64,000 bases of DNA from JAHFRG01 sp041495205 (GCA_041495205.1 JBGQCF010000004.1:37039-101038); one strand, 5' to 3'; positions 1 to 8,188 are shown, counted from the stretch's first letter. Notes: generated by a model from the sequence alone, not told the origin. Translations and numbers: made by a program.

Positions 1-962
1 TCTCAAGTACCTTAACAGCCGCCCGTCTTGGGCGGCAGTATTTTATCGACCTCGTTTTCCTCAACACGACGCGGCTGTTCGCACTTGTGGTCCTGGCGCT
101 GATGTTGGCCATACTGGTATCGCTGCTCGTCGGCAGCCTCCCGGCAATGCGCGCCTTTGGCTTTGGATTTCTGACGAGCACCGACTGGGATCCGGTACAG
201 GAGAAATTCGGCGCGCTGGTGCCAGTTTTCGGCACCCTGGTAACTTCGTTCATCGCACTGCTGATCGGCATTCCGGTAAGTTTCGGCATCGCGCTGTTTC
301 TGACGGAACTATCGCCGACCTGGCTTAAGCGTCCGCTTGGCATAGCCATAGAATTGCTGGCCGGCATTCCGAGCATCATCTACGGCATGTGGGGCCTGTT
401 CGTGTTTGCCCCGATCTTCGCCGACTACGTGCAGCCTTGGCTGATCAAGTATATCGGCCCGCTTGCGATTGTCGGCCCGCTGTTCAGCGGCACGCCGCAA
501 GGAATCGGCATGCTGACAGCGGGTATTATCCTTGCCATTATGGTCATTCCCTTCATCGCTTCGGTGATGCGCGACGTATTTGAACTCGTGCCGCCCTTGC
601 TCAAGGAATCGGCTTATGGGCTCGGCGCGACCACCTGGGAAGTAGTCTGGCACGTGGTGCTGCCGTACACGAAAATCGGTGTGGTGGGCGGGATTCTGCT
701 CGGGCTGGGACGTGCCTTGGGCGAAACCATGGCAGTTACCTTCGTCATCGGCAATGCGCATCAAGTCTACACATCGCTGCTCGCGCCGGGCAATAGCATC
801 GCCTCCGCACTCGCCAACGAATTCACCGAAGCCGTCGGTGACTTGTATACGGCCGCCCTGATCGAGCTGGGGCTGCTGCTGTTTCTAATCACCGTGATCG
901 TACTAGCGCTTGCCAAGCTGCTCTTGCTGCAGCTCGCCAAGATGGAAGGCGCCCAGACCTGA
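1..962 (+). CDS. pstC: Phosphate ABC transporter permease PstC (5' end outside window)
   Basis: Inner-membrane permease that pairs with PstA to form the channel of the high-affinity phosphate importer PstSCAB. The reading frame is open from the first bases of the window, so the start lies upstream; the GTG at 87 is internal. Several hydrophobic segments are visible, and the cytoplasmic EAA loop that contacts PstB is at about 600-740 (ESAYGLGATTWEVV, then GLGRALGETMAVTFVIG), typical of PstC. The gene ends 6 nt before pstA. The pstS gene, if linked, would lie to the left, outside the window. Confidence 0.95.
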   Translation, partial: SSTLTAARLGRQYFIDLVFLNTTRLFALVVLALMLAILVSLLVGSLPAMRAFGFGFLTSTDWDPVQEKFGALVPVFGTLVTSFIALLIGIPVSFGIALFLTELSPTWLKRPLGIAIELLAGIPSIIYGMWGLFVFAPIFADYVQPWLIKYIGPLAIVGPLFSGTPQGIGMLTAGIILAIMVIPFIASVMRDVFELVPPLLKESAYGLGATTWEVVWHVVLPYTKIGVVGGILLGLGRALGETMAVTFVIGNAHQVYTSLLAPGNSIASALANEFTEAVGDLYTAALIELGLLLFLITVIVLALAKLLLLQLAKMEGAQT

Positions 963-968
963 GGTAAC

Positions 969-1814
969 ATGAATCCTATTTACCGCCGCAGGCGGCTGAT
1001 TAACGGATTTAATCTTTTTGTCTCCATGCTTACCGTGGCTTTCGGCCTGTTTTGGCTCGCCTGGATACTGTGGACGCTGGTGGACAACGGCCTGCACGCC
1101 ATCAACCTGACGATCTTCATGCAAAGCACGCCGCCTCCGGGCAGCAACGGCGGACTGGCTAACGCCATCTTTGGAAGCCTGTTGATGACCTCAATCGCGG
1201 TTTTAATTGGCACTCCGGTGGGCATACTGGCGGGGACTTATCTCGCGGAATACGGGCGTGGCGGCTGGCTCGCGCCGGCCACGCGGTTTATCAACGACAT
1301 CCTCCTCAGCGCGCCGTCCATCGTCATCGGGCTTTTTGTTTACGCCGTTTACGTCGCAAACGTGAAGCACTTTTCCGGGTGGGCTGGCGCATGCGCGCTT
1401 GCGCTCATCGTGATTCCGGTGGTATTAAAAACCACCGAGAACATGCTGAGGCTTATTCCCAACAGCCTGCGCGAAGCCGCCGCCGCCTTAGGCACGCCGC
1501 GCTGGAAAATAATCACGATGATCACTTTGCGCGCCTCCCGAGCGGGCATCCTGACCGGGATTTTGCTCGCCATCGCCCGTATCAGCGGCGAGACCGCACC
1601 GCTGCTCTTCACCTCACTCAACAACCAGTTCTGGTCCTCGAACTTCAACGCGCCGATGGCAAATCTGCCAGTCGTGATTTTTCAGTTCGCCATGAGCCCG
1701 TACAGCGACTGGCAGAGGTTGGCGTGGGGCGGCGCACTGCTTATCACGGTTGCCGTACTCATTTTTAACATTATCGGCCGAACGCTGTTCGGCCAAAAAT
1801 CACCCCTGCAGTAG
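969..1814 (+). CDS. pstA: Phosphate ABC transporter permease PstA
   Basis: Second membrane permease of the Pst importer, 281 residues, the usual length. About six transmembrane segments are visible. The conserved cytoplasmic loop near residues 165-215 (REAAAALGTPRWKI, then ARISGETAPLLF) is the EAA motif that docks on PstB. The ATG at 969 follows pstC by 6 nt with a GAGG just upstream, so the genes are co-transcribed. pstB follows after 19 nt. Its neighbours and motif leave little room for another permease family. Confidence 0.96.
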   Translation: MNPIYRRRRLINGFNLFVSMLTVAFGLFWLAWILWTLVDNGLHAINLTIFMQSTPPPGSNGGLANAIFGSLLMTSIAVLIGTPVGILAGTYLAEYGRGGWLAPATRFINDILLSAPSIVIGLFVYAVYVANVKHFSGWAGACALALIVIPVVLKTTENMLRLIPNSLREAAAALGTPRWKIITMITLRASRAGILTGILLAIARISGETAPLLFTSLNNQFWSSNFNAPMANLPVVIFQFAMSPYSDWQRLAWGGALLITVAVLIFNIIGRTLFGQKSPLQ

Positions 1815-1833
1815 CCTGAATTTGGAATCCATT

Positions 1834-2607
1834 ATGGATGAATCTAACGCGTCTGCACCCAAGATCAAAATACACAACCTGTGCTTTTATTACGGCAACT
1901 ATCAGGCGTTGAAACCTATGGATTTCGAGATACCGGAAAACCGGGTCACCGCGTTTATCGGACCTTCGGGCTGCGGCAAGTCCACCTTATTGCGCACGTT
2001 TAACCGGATGTATGAGCTGTATCCCAACCAGCGGGCGACAGGAGAGATCCTGATGGACGGGCAAAACGTCCTTAATCCGCGCCAGGATCTCAACATGCTG
2101 CGCGCCAAGGTAGGCATGGTGTTTCAGAAGCCCACGCCGTTCCCCATGTCTATTTTCGACAATATTGCCTTTGGCATCAAACTCTACGAAAGCCTGTCCC
2201 GGCGCGAACTTGAGGAGCGGGTTGAATGGGCGCTGCGCAAAGCCGCGCTGTGGGATGAAGTCAAGGATAAACTGAACCAAAGCGGAACCAGCCTCTCCGG
2301 CGGGCAACAACAGCGTTTGTGCATTGCCCGTGCCATCGCGGTGAAGCCCGAGGTGCTGTTGTTGGACGAGCCTGCTTCCGCTCTGGACCCGATTTCGACC
2401 GCGCGCATCGAAGAGTTGATCCATGAACTTAAGGAGGACTACACCATCGCCATCGTCACCCACAATATGCAACAGGCGGCCCGCGTCTCCGACTATACTG
2501 CCTACATATACTTGGGCGAATTGATCGAATTCGGCAGGACGGATGAAATCTTCATCAAGCCCAAGCGAAAAGAAACCGAAGACTACATCACCGGCCGCTT
2601 CGGCTAG
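1834..2607 (+). CDS. pstB: Phosphate ABC transporter ATP-binding protein PstB
   Basis: Cytoplasmic ATPase that drives the PstCA channel, 257 residues from ATG 1834. An upstream in-frame ATG at 1750 would overlap pstA and adds 28 unconserved residues, so it is rejected. Walker A is GPSGCGKST at residues 43-51, the ABC signature is LSGGQQQRLCIARA, and Walker B is VLLLDEPAS with the D-loop SALDP. The switch His is in IVTHNMQQA, and the C-terminal ITGRFG ending is typical of PstB. It lies between pstA and phoU in the same operon. Confidence 0.97.
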   Translation: MDESNASAPKIKIHNLCFYYGNYQALKPMDFEIPENRVTAFIGPSGCGKSTLLRTFNRMYELYPNQRATGEILMDGQNVLNPRQDLNMLRAKVGMVFQKPTPFPMSIFDNIAFGIKLYESLSRRELEERVEWALRKAALWDEVKDKLNQSGTSLSGGQQQRLCIARAIAVKPEVLLLDEPASALDPISTARIEELIHELKEDYTIAIVTHNMQQAARVSDYTAYIYLGELIEFGRTDEIFIKPKRKETEDYITGRFG

Positions 2608-2621
2608 ACAGAGGAAAAACC

Positions 2622-3320
2622 ATGAACGAGCACACTTCAAAACAGTTCGACGCCGACATGGAGGCCATCCGCACCGCGGTGCTGAATATGGGCGGCTTGG
2701 TCGAGCAGCAGTTGCTGCGGGCCATCAATGCGTTGAAGTCCGGCGATGATGAAGCCGCGCACGATGTGCTCGCAGACGAGGGGCGCATCAACAGCATGCA
2801 GGTGGAAATCGATCAGTTGTGCAGTCAGATAATAAGTAAGCGCCAGCCGGCGGCGATTGATTTGCGCATGATCATGACGTTCATCAAAACGGTCACCGAC
2901 CTCGAACGCATCGGCGATGAGGCCAAGAAAATTGCGGCCAAGGCGCAGCAGGTCCGCGCAGGCGTCACGGCAGGACAGCTGCATGAACTCACCTGGGTTT
3001 CTGAGACGGCACGGCAGATGGTGCAGAAAGCGCTGGACGCGCTTGCGCGCCTTGATCTCAAGGCGGCCGCCGAAGTACTGCGGGAGGACGAAAAAGTTGA
3101 CACGGAGTTTGTGAGCATCGTGCGTCAAATGGCTAGCTATATGATGGAGGATCCCCGTACCATTTCCGCATGCATCGAGATCGTGCTGATTGCCAAGGCC
3201 ATCGAGCGCATCGGCGACCACGCCAAGAATATTTGCGAGTACGTGGTGCATGTGGTGAAAGGCAGGGACGTAAGACACGCGAGCCTGGCCGAAATCCAGC
3301 AGGAAATCAGCAAGGGCTAA
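2622..3320 (+). CDS. phoU: Phosphate signalling regulator PhoU
   Basis: Peripheral cytoplasmic protein that couples the Pst transporter to the PhoR kinase and keeps the Pho regulon off when phosphate is plentiful. 232 residues, standard length. Two homologous three-helix PhoU repeats are seen, each with the acidic ERIGDxAK metal-binding signature (ERIGDEAKKIA near residue 95, ERIGDHAKNIC near 195). A GAGG sits before ATG 2622. The stop codon directly abuts the phoB start at 3321, indicating translational coupling. Confidence 0.96.
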   Translation: MNEHTSKQFDADMEAIRTAVLNMGGLVEQQLLRAINALKSGDDEAAHDVLADEGRINSMQVEIDQLCSQIISKRQPAAIDLRMIMTFIKTVTDLERIGDEAKKIAAKAQQVRAGVTAGQLHELTWVSETARQMVQKALDALARLDLKAAAEVLREDEKVDTEFVSIVRQMASYMMEDPRTISACIEIVLIAKAIERIGDHAKNICEYVVHVVKGRDVRHASLAEIQQEISKG

Positions 3321-4013
3321 ATGAACACGACGGTGTTGATCGTTGAAGACGAGCCCGCCATTCAGGAACTCCTTTCCACTACGCTGATCCGCGCCGGTTA
3401 CGAAGTGCAGCGCGCGTCCGATGCGAATGTGGCAATGGATACGTTGCGTAACACTCTCCCGGACATGATTCTCCTCGACTGGATGCTACCCGGCCGTTCA
3501 GGGCTGGCGTTTGCCCGCGAGCTCAGGAGCAACCCCCGCACCAAGACCGTGCCCATTATCATGGTGACGGCGCGGGTGGAGGAGGATAACAAAGTCACCG
3601 GCCTCGAACACGGTGTGGACGACTACATCACCAAACCGTTCTCGCCGCGGGAATTGCTGGCGAGAGTTAAGGCGGTACTGCGCCGGCGGGCGCCGCACTC
3701 CACCGATGATGCCGTCAAAATCGGCACCCTCGTCCTTGATCCGGTTTCGCACCGGATTGATGCCGGGGGCAAATCTCTGCGCATCGGCCCGACTGAATTC
3801 CGCTTGCTCCACTTTTTAATGACCCACCCGGATCGTGTATACTCGCGTGCACAACTGCTGGATCAAATCTGGGGCGACCATGTGTTTTTGGGAGAACGCA
3901 CAGTGGATGTCCATATCCGCCGCTTGCGCCTGGCCTTGGAGCCAAGCGGCCATGATAAATTGATTGAGACGGTGCGCGGTAGCGGTTATCTTCTCATCGG
4001 CAAACTTGTTTGA
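3321..4013 (+). CDS. phoB: Phosphate regulon response regulator PhoB
   Basis: OmpR-family transcription activator of phosphate-starvation genes, 230 residues. The N-terminal receiver domain has the acidic pair E9-D10, phospho-acceptor D53 (ILLDWMLPG) and the switch lysine in ITKPFSPREL. The C-terminal winged helix (about 130-228) includes the recognition part RTVDVHIRRLR. The start follows phoU with no gap. The stop TGA overlaps the phoR ATG (TGATG). Placement after pst-phoU, with phoR next, supports the PhoB assignment over other OmpR regulators. Confidence 0.96.
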   Translation: MNTTVLIVEDEPAIQELLSTTLIRAGYEVQRASDANVAMDTLRNTLPDMILLDWMLPGRSGLAFARELRSNPRTKTVPIIMVTARVEEDNKVTGLEHGVDDYITKPFSPRELLARVKAVLRRRAPHSTDDAVKIGTLVLDPVSHRIDAGGKSLRIGPTEFRLLHFLMTHPDRVYSRAQLLDQIWGDHVFLGERTVDVHIRRLRLALEPSGHDKLIETVRGSGYLLIGKLV

Positions 4014-5305
4014 TGGGCCCCCTCTGGAATCGCAGCGTTGCGACGCTGGCGATAATCCTGGCGATTTCTCTGCTCGGCGGACTGATGTTTGGTACGCTTG
4101 CGGCGTTAAGCATTCTCGCCATTGGCGCGTTACTCCTGGTTTTCTACCACACCCACCACCTTGCCCAACTTGAGCGCTGGGCACAAAGCGAGATGGACAC
4201 CCCGGTGCCGCTGGGCAGCTGGGTGTGGGAGCAAGCATTTGCCAACCTTTACCGGCGTGTGCGCCGGCACAAAGAAACCGAAAAAAGCCTTGCCACCACG
4301 CTGGCGCGAATGCGCGAGGCCAGCGAAGCCATGCCCGACGGCATGGTGATTCTCACTGGCAATGACCACATCGAGTGGTTCAATCGGCGCATCATCAGCC
4401 ACCTGGGCCTGGACCCGGAGCACGATATCGGCCAGCCGCTTGCCAATCTGGTGCGCCAACCTGAGATCGTCGAGTTCCTAGCGCACGGTAATTTTGGTGA
4501 ACCGCTGATTGTGAAATTGGCGCGCGACCCGCGGCTCACTCTGGCGCTGCAGATCATTCCTTACGGTACCGAGCAAAAGCTCCTTGTCACCCGCGATGTC
4601 TCGAAGCTGGAGGAAGTGGAAACGGTGCGCCGGGACTTCATCGCCAACGTCTCGCACGAACTGCGTACCCCGCTTACCGTGCTGTGCGGGTTCCTTGAAA
4701 CGCTGGAAAGCATGCCTCCGGACGATTCCGACGCACCGCGCTTTCTCAAGCTGATGAAAACCCAAGCTGACAGCATGCAACGGCTGGTCAATGACCTGCT
4801 GACGCTTTCGCAGCTTGAAAGCCCGCAGAATCCACTCAAGGAAGAGCCGCTGGACATCGCCGGGCTGATGGAACGCGTGCATGGTGATGCGCTGGCATTA
4901 AGCGCCGGGCGCCACAAAATCCGCCTGCAAATCGATTCCAGCAGCAAAATATTGGGCAGCGAATCGGAGCTTGCCAGCGCGTTTGGCAACCTCGCCAGCA
5001 ATGCCGTGCGCTACACCCCGCAAGGCGGAACAATCACGTTGCGTTGGTACAGCAATGGCAGTGGCGCGGTGTTTGAAGTGCGCGATAACGGGATCGGCAT
5101 TGCGCCGGAACACATTCCGCGCATCACCGAACGTTTTTACCGCGTTGATCGCGGCCGTTCGCGCGAGACCGGCGGCACCGGTCTCGGGCTGGCTATCGTC
5201 AAGCACGTGGTGCTGCGGCACCAGGCCGAACTCGCCATCGACAGCACGCCGGGAAAAGGCAGCAGTTTTGCCATCCGCTTCCCCGCAACTCGCTGCATGC
5301 CTTGA
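4013..5305 (+). CDS. phoR: Phosphate regulon sensor histidine kinase PhoR
   Basis: Membrane kinase/phosphatase partner of PhoB, 430 residues from the ATG at 4013, which overlaps the phoB stop as TGATG. An in-frame TTG at 4010 is the only other nearby start. Two hydrophobic helices at about 8-45 anchor it without a large periplasmic domain, as usual for PhoR, which senses through PstB-PhoU. A PAS-like region spans about 95-195. The H-box is FIANVSHELRTPL with phospho-acceptor H215. Then come the N-box (NLASNAVRYT), DNGIGI and GTGLGLAIV ATP-binding motifs. It is the last gene of the Pho block. Confidence 0.95.
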   Translation: MGPLWNRSVATLAIILAISLLGGLMFGTLAALSILAIGALLLVFYHTHHLAQLERWAQSEMDTPVPLGSWVWEQAFANLYRRVRRHKETEKSLATTLARMREASEAMPDGMVILTGNDHIEWFNRRIISHLGLDPEHDIGQPLANLVRQPEIVEFLAHGNFGEPLIVKLARDPRLTLALQIIPYGTEQKLLVTRDVSKLEEVETVRRDFIANVSHELRTPLTVLCGFLETLESMPPDDSDAPRFLKLMKTQADSMQRLVNDLLTLSQLESPQNPLKEEPLDIAGLMERVHGDALALSAGRHKIRLQIDSSSKILGSESELASAFGNLASNAVRYTPQGGTITLRWYSNGSGAVFEVRDNGIGIAPEHIPRITERFYRVDRGRSRETGGTGLGLAIVKHVVLRHQAELAIDSTPGKGSSFAIRFPATRCMP

Positions 5306-5349
5306 CCACCGGCACAGGTTCAAGCCGATGTTGCGGATGAATTGCGGGG

Positions 5350-5388
5350 TTGACGCGCAAATAATATTTCCATATTATTGGAAATATG
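5350..5388 (+). promoter_or_regulatory. arsR promoter with overlapping palindromic operator
   Basis: TTGACG at 5350-5355 and TATTAT at 5373-5378 form a sigma-70 promoter with a 17-bp spacer. A perfect 9-bp inverted repeat, ATATTTCCA (5364-5372) and TGGAAATAT (5379-5387), flanks the -10 exactly and runs into the arsR ATG at 5386. This is the geometry of ArsR-family autorepression. The predicted +1 falls at about 5384-5386, on or next to the start codon, so the arsR message would be leaderless. Promoter and operator are read directly; repression and the +1 are inferred. Confidence 0.8.
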
Positions 5389-5733
5389 GAATTAAAAAGC
5401 GCTCTACGCGCTCTTGAAGCCCTGTCTCAGGAATCGCGCCTGGCCGTTTTCAAATCGCTGGTTGAAGCCGGGCCCAATGGCCTTTCAGCCGGCCAAATCG
5501 CCGCGCATCTTCGCTTGCCCGCGCCGACCCTGTCGTTCCATTTGTCCCAGCTCAAACACGCGCAACTGGCATCATGCCAACGCGCAAGTCGTTCCCTGAT
5601 TTATTCGGCAAACTTTGGCACCATGAACGAGCTGGTCACCTTTCTTACCGAGAATTGTTGTGGCGGCGATCCGGAGCTTTGCGCTCCTGCAGGCGTTTTC
5701 CTCCGCGCCGGCAAGCGCAGGAAAAGAAAATGA
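5386..5733 (+). CDS. arsR: ArsR-family arsenic-responsive repressor
   Basis: Small winged-helix repressor of 115 residues expected to control the ars genes. The HTH spans about 35-70 (GLSAGQIAAHLRLPAPTLSFHLSQL). The classical CVC metal box in the recognition helix is absent. Cysteines C91, C92 and C99 near the C-terminus (NCCGGDPELC) instead resemble the As(III) site described for Acidithiobacillus ferrooxidans ArsR. No clear Shine-Dalgarno precedes ATG 5386, which fits leaderless expression. arsC follows after 22 nt. Confidence 0.92.
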   Translation: MELKSALRALEALSQESRLAVFKSLVEAGPNGLSAGQIAAHLRLPAPTLSFHLSQLKHAQLASCQRASRSLIYSANFGTMNELVTFLTENCCGGDPELCAPAGVFLRAGKRRKRK

Positions 5734-5755
5734 GGCATTCCATCTTGGTCGCATC

Positions 5756-6277
5756 ATGAGCTGGAAAACCTACAACGTACTTTTCCTGTGCACGCATAAT
5801 TCAGCGCGCAGCATCTTGGCGGAAGCGCACCTCAACCACGTCGGCAAAGGCCGCTTCACCGCCTACAGTGCCGGCAGCCACCCCCGAGGCAAGGTCAACC
5901 CATTCGCGCTTGAGCTGCTCGCGAAGAATCGCCTTAATACTACCAGCCTGCGTTCCAAGAGTTGGGACGAGTTCGCGCAGCCCGGAGCGCCGCGGATGGA
6001 TTTCGTATTCACGGTATGCGATCAGGCGGCAGGAGAGATGTGTCCGATTTGGCCGGGGCAGCCTATGACGGCGCACTGGGGCGTTGATGATCCGGCTAAG
6101 GCCGAGGGCACTGACGAAGAGAAGCGTCGTTCATTTCTCGTCGCCTTTAAGGAACTGAGCACGCGCATCAACCTGTTCCTCAGTCTGCCGCTTGACAAGC
6201 TTGATCGGCTGGCGCTGACGAGGAAGCTCGCGGAAATCGGCCAAGCCGGCGCCGAGACGAAGGCACAATCGCAATGA
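5756..6277 (+). CDS. arsC: Arsenate reductase, low-molecular-weight phosphatase type
   Basis: Reduces As(V) to As(III) for export by Acr3. 173 residues from ATG 5756, after dropping an in-frame extension that overlaps arsR. The phosphatase loop is C12-THNSA-R18. C88 and C96 lie in TVCDQAAGEMCP, as expected for the three-cysteine, thioredoxin-linked ArsC class. The C-terminal part (HWGVDDPAKAEGTDEEKR) is also typical. The stop overlaps the next start (ATGA at 6274). A decayed copy of its C-terminal half lies at 8189-8395. Confidence 0.93.
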   Translation: MSWKTYNVLFLCTHNSARSILAEAHLNHVGKGRFTAYSAGSHPRGKVNPFALELLAKNRLNTTSLRSKSWDEFAQPGAPRMDFVFTVCDQAAGEMCPIWPGQPMTAHWGVDDPAKAEGTDEEKRRSFLVAFKELSTRINLFLSLPLDKLDRLALTRKLAEIGQAGAETKAQSQ

Positions 6278-7347
6278 CCGTCGGGGCACAGGCTACCGCT
6301 GGGCCGACGATGAAGCCGACGATAAGTTTTTTCGAGCGCTGGCTCACGGTGTGGGTGGTTCTGTGCATCGTGGCAGGTGTCGCGCTCGGGCAGTCGCTGC
6401 CCGGAGTATTCCAGATGCTCGGGCGCCTGGAAATCGCCAAGGTGAACATCCCGGTGGGCGTTCTGATCTGGGTGATGATCATCCCGATGCTGCTGAAGAT
6501 CGACTTTGGTGCAATCGGGCAGGTACGGCAACACTGGCGCGGCATCGCCGTCACACTCGTTATCAATTGGCTGGTGAAACCGTTCTCGATGGCCCTGCTG
6601 GGCTGGATTTTTGTGCGGCACGTGTTCGCAGCGTACTTGCCAGCCGACCAGGTAGACAGCTATTTCGCCGGGCTGATCCTGCTCGCTGCAGCGCCATGTA
6701 CCGCAATGGTGTTCGTCTGGAGCCAGCTCTGTCGCGGTGATCCTTACTTTACACTGAGCCAGGTTGCGCTCAACGATACGATCATGGTTTTTGCGTTCGC
6801 GCCCATCGTCGGCGTGCTGCTCGGATTGTCGGCAATCACGGTACCATGGGACACGCTTTTTACTTCCGTCGTCCTGTACATCTTGATTCCGCTGATTATC
6901 GCTCAACTCTGGCGCAGGGCCCTGCTGCGTGGAGGCCAAGGGCAGCTGCAGGAGATGCTCACTCGCGTCCAGCCATTCTCAGTGACTGCACTGCTGGTTA
7001 TGCTCGTCCTGCTCTTTGCCTTTCAGGGTGAGCAAATCCTCAAACAGCCACTGATCATCGCAATCCTGGCCGTGCCGATCGTGATCCAGGTCTACTTCAA
7101 TTCCGCGCTGGCCTACCTGCTTAACCGGCGCTTCGGCGTTGCCCATTGCGTGGCGGGACCATCTGCGCTGATCGGCGCAAGCAACTTTTTCGAGCTCGCG
7201 GTCGCGGCTGCCATCAGCCTCTTCGGTTTCAATTCCGGCGCGGCACTCGCCACGGTCGTGGGCGTACTAATTGAGGTGCCGGTAATGCTCTCTGTGGTGA
7301 GGATAGTCAACGCGAGCAAGTCGTGGTACGAAAAGGAAAGACATTGA
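6274..7347 (+). CDS. acr3: Arsenite efflux permease, ACR3 family
   Basis: Inner-membrane exporter of As(OH)3, 357 residues, about ten transmembrane helices. The diagnostic segment AAAPCTAMVFVWSQL with its conserved Cys (about residue 150) is present, as are NDTIMVFAFAP and the C-terminal ASNFFELAVAAAISLFG. It overlaps arsC by four bases (ATGA), so it is translated in tandem with it. This is the ACR3 (BART superfamily) type, unrelated to ArsB. The gene ends 22 nt before a decayed region. Confidence 0.95.
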   Translation: MTVGAQATAGPTMKPTISFFERWLTVWVVLCIVAGVALGQSLPGVFQMLGRLEIAKVNIPVGVLIWVMIIPMLLKIDFGAIGQVRQHWRGIAVTLVINWLVKPFSMALLGWIFVRHVFAAYLPADQVDSYFAGLILLAAAPCTAMVFVWSQLCRGDPYFTLSQVALNDTIMVFAFAPIVGVLLGLSAITVPWDTLFTSVVLYILIPLIIAQLWRRALLRGGQGQLQEMLTRVQPFSVTALLVMLVLLFAFQGEQILKQPLIIAILAVPIVIQVYFNSALAYLLNRRFGVAHCVAGPSALIGASNFFELAVAAAISLFGFNSGAALATVVGVLIEVPVMLSVVRIVNASKSWYEKERH

Positions 7348-7369
7348 GTTCATTCATCGCGGGGTTCGC

Positions 7370-7582
7370 ATGAATGCGTTGGCGACATCATTTGCCGCGC
7401 CTGCAGTCGAAGTTCGTCCCTTCGGCTTACTCCGCCCGAACGGAGTCGGCAAGAGAACGATGATCCGAATCCTTACGGGACTCGCTCGGGCCGATCGCGT
7501 TGAATCCGACAGTGATCGACGAGGCCTGCACTCGCTGTGCCAACTCCAAAATCACCCACAAGCCATGAAGGAGACCGCATGA
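7370..7582 (+). pseudogene. ABC-transporter ATPase remnant
   Basis: A 70-codon open frame in which only residues 18-41 (7421-7495) are recognisable: FGLLRPNGVGKRTMIRILTG matches the N-terminal part of a drug- or ABC-2-type exporter ATPase. The Walker A is damaged: the expected GPNGAGKTT reads RPNGVGKRT. Everything after it is unrelated, with no signature or Walker B. I take it as a deletion scar left by rearrangement behind acr3. Its stop overlaps the osmC-like start (ATGA), so the frame may be transcribed, but it cannot encode an ATPase. Confidence 0.6.
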
Positions 7583-8004
7583 ACACACAGAAAATGACCT
7601 TCCACGTTGAAGCCCGGCGGATCGACGAGCACGGCAGCGTGTCACGCTGCAAGAACGCCGAGATCGCACTCGATACAGATCTCGCTGGCAACCCTGACGC
7701 CTTCAACCCGGCGGAACTTCTGCTTGCCGCATTGTCGGCCTGCATGATCAAGGGCATCGAACGGGCCGTCCCTATACTCAAGTTCTCGCTGCGCGGCGTC
7801 GAGGTGCGGTTAGACGGTGTGCGGCAAGACGCACCGCCGAAGATGGAGTCGATCAGTTACGAGATCATCGTGGATACCGATGAGTCGGATCATCGGCTGG
7901 AACTGCTGCACTACAATGTGAAGAAGTACAGCACTGTATTCAATACGGTGGCGCCGGGCACCCAGCTGTCAGGCGAATTGCGGCGCAAGCAGGTTAGCAA
8001 ATGA
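7579..8004 (+). CDS. OsmC-family protein with one conserved cysteine
   Basis: OsmC/Ohr fold protein of 141 residues from ATG 7579, behind a strong AAGGAG (7568-7573). The family reduces organic hydroperoxides with two cysteines. Here C55 (LLAALSACMIKGIE) is the expected peroxidatic residue. At the resolving position, where relatives have a Cys before P-V-x-N-T, this protein has Ser118 (KKYSTVFNTV). It may use an external thiol or have a non-peroxidase role. It lies downstream of acr3 and may have been carried with the ars genes. Confidence 0.82.
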   Translation: MNTQKMTFHVEARRIDEHGSVSRCKNAEIALDTDLAGNPDAFNPAELLLAALSACMIKGIERAVPILKFSLRGVEVRLDGVRQDAPPKMESISYEIIVDTDESDHRLELLHYNVKKYSTVFNTVAPGTQLSGELRRKQVSK

Positions 8005-8030
8005 GCGTCCATCAGGACCGCCACATCGAC

Positions 8031-8070
8031 CCCGTAGAGGGCTCGAACCAAGATTCCGGATTAACAATCA
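8031..8070 (-). pseudogene. tRNA-like 3' half, degenerate (Asn-like)
   Basis: On the minus strand the stretch reads TTGTTAATCCGG followed by GGTTCGAGCCC, like the anticodon loop (GTT) and T-loop of a tRNA-Asn 3' half. The T-stem does not pair properly, and no D-arm or acceptor 5' strand lies alongside. It is a remnant, not a working tRNA gene. It may mark a former integration end. Confidence 0.4.
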
Positions 8071-8113
8071 GCGGGAATGACCGCTTTGGGTCGATAGCCG
8101 ACGTTGAGTGCCG

Positions 8114-8156
8114 GCTACCTCAGTAGGGCTCGAACCTACGACCTGTGGATCAACAG
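8114..8156 (-). pseudogene. tRNA-like 3' half, degenerate
   Basis: On the minus strand this holds an intact T-arm, GTAGG-TTCGAGC-CCTAC, preceded by CTGTTGATCCACAG in the anticodon-arm position. That arm closes to a 6-nt loop only, and the 5' half of a tRNA is missing. It is the second tRNA-like half within 90 bp, between the osmC-like gene and the arsC remnant. Not counted as a functional tRNA. Confidence 0.4.
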
Positions 8157-8188
8157 TTTTCCAACATTTTCTGCCAGGGAGCTGAAAG

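Noticed and set aside
7496..7578. A short Cys-containing peptide tail (ACTRCANSKITHKP) in another frame after the ABC scrap
   Set aside because: Suggestive of a gene end but no family could be recognised, so it is not annotated.
8025..8160. Two functional tRNA genes
   Set aside because: Only 3'-half features are present; the acceptor 5' strand and D-arm are missing in both.
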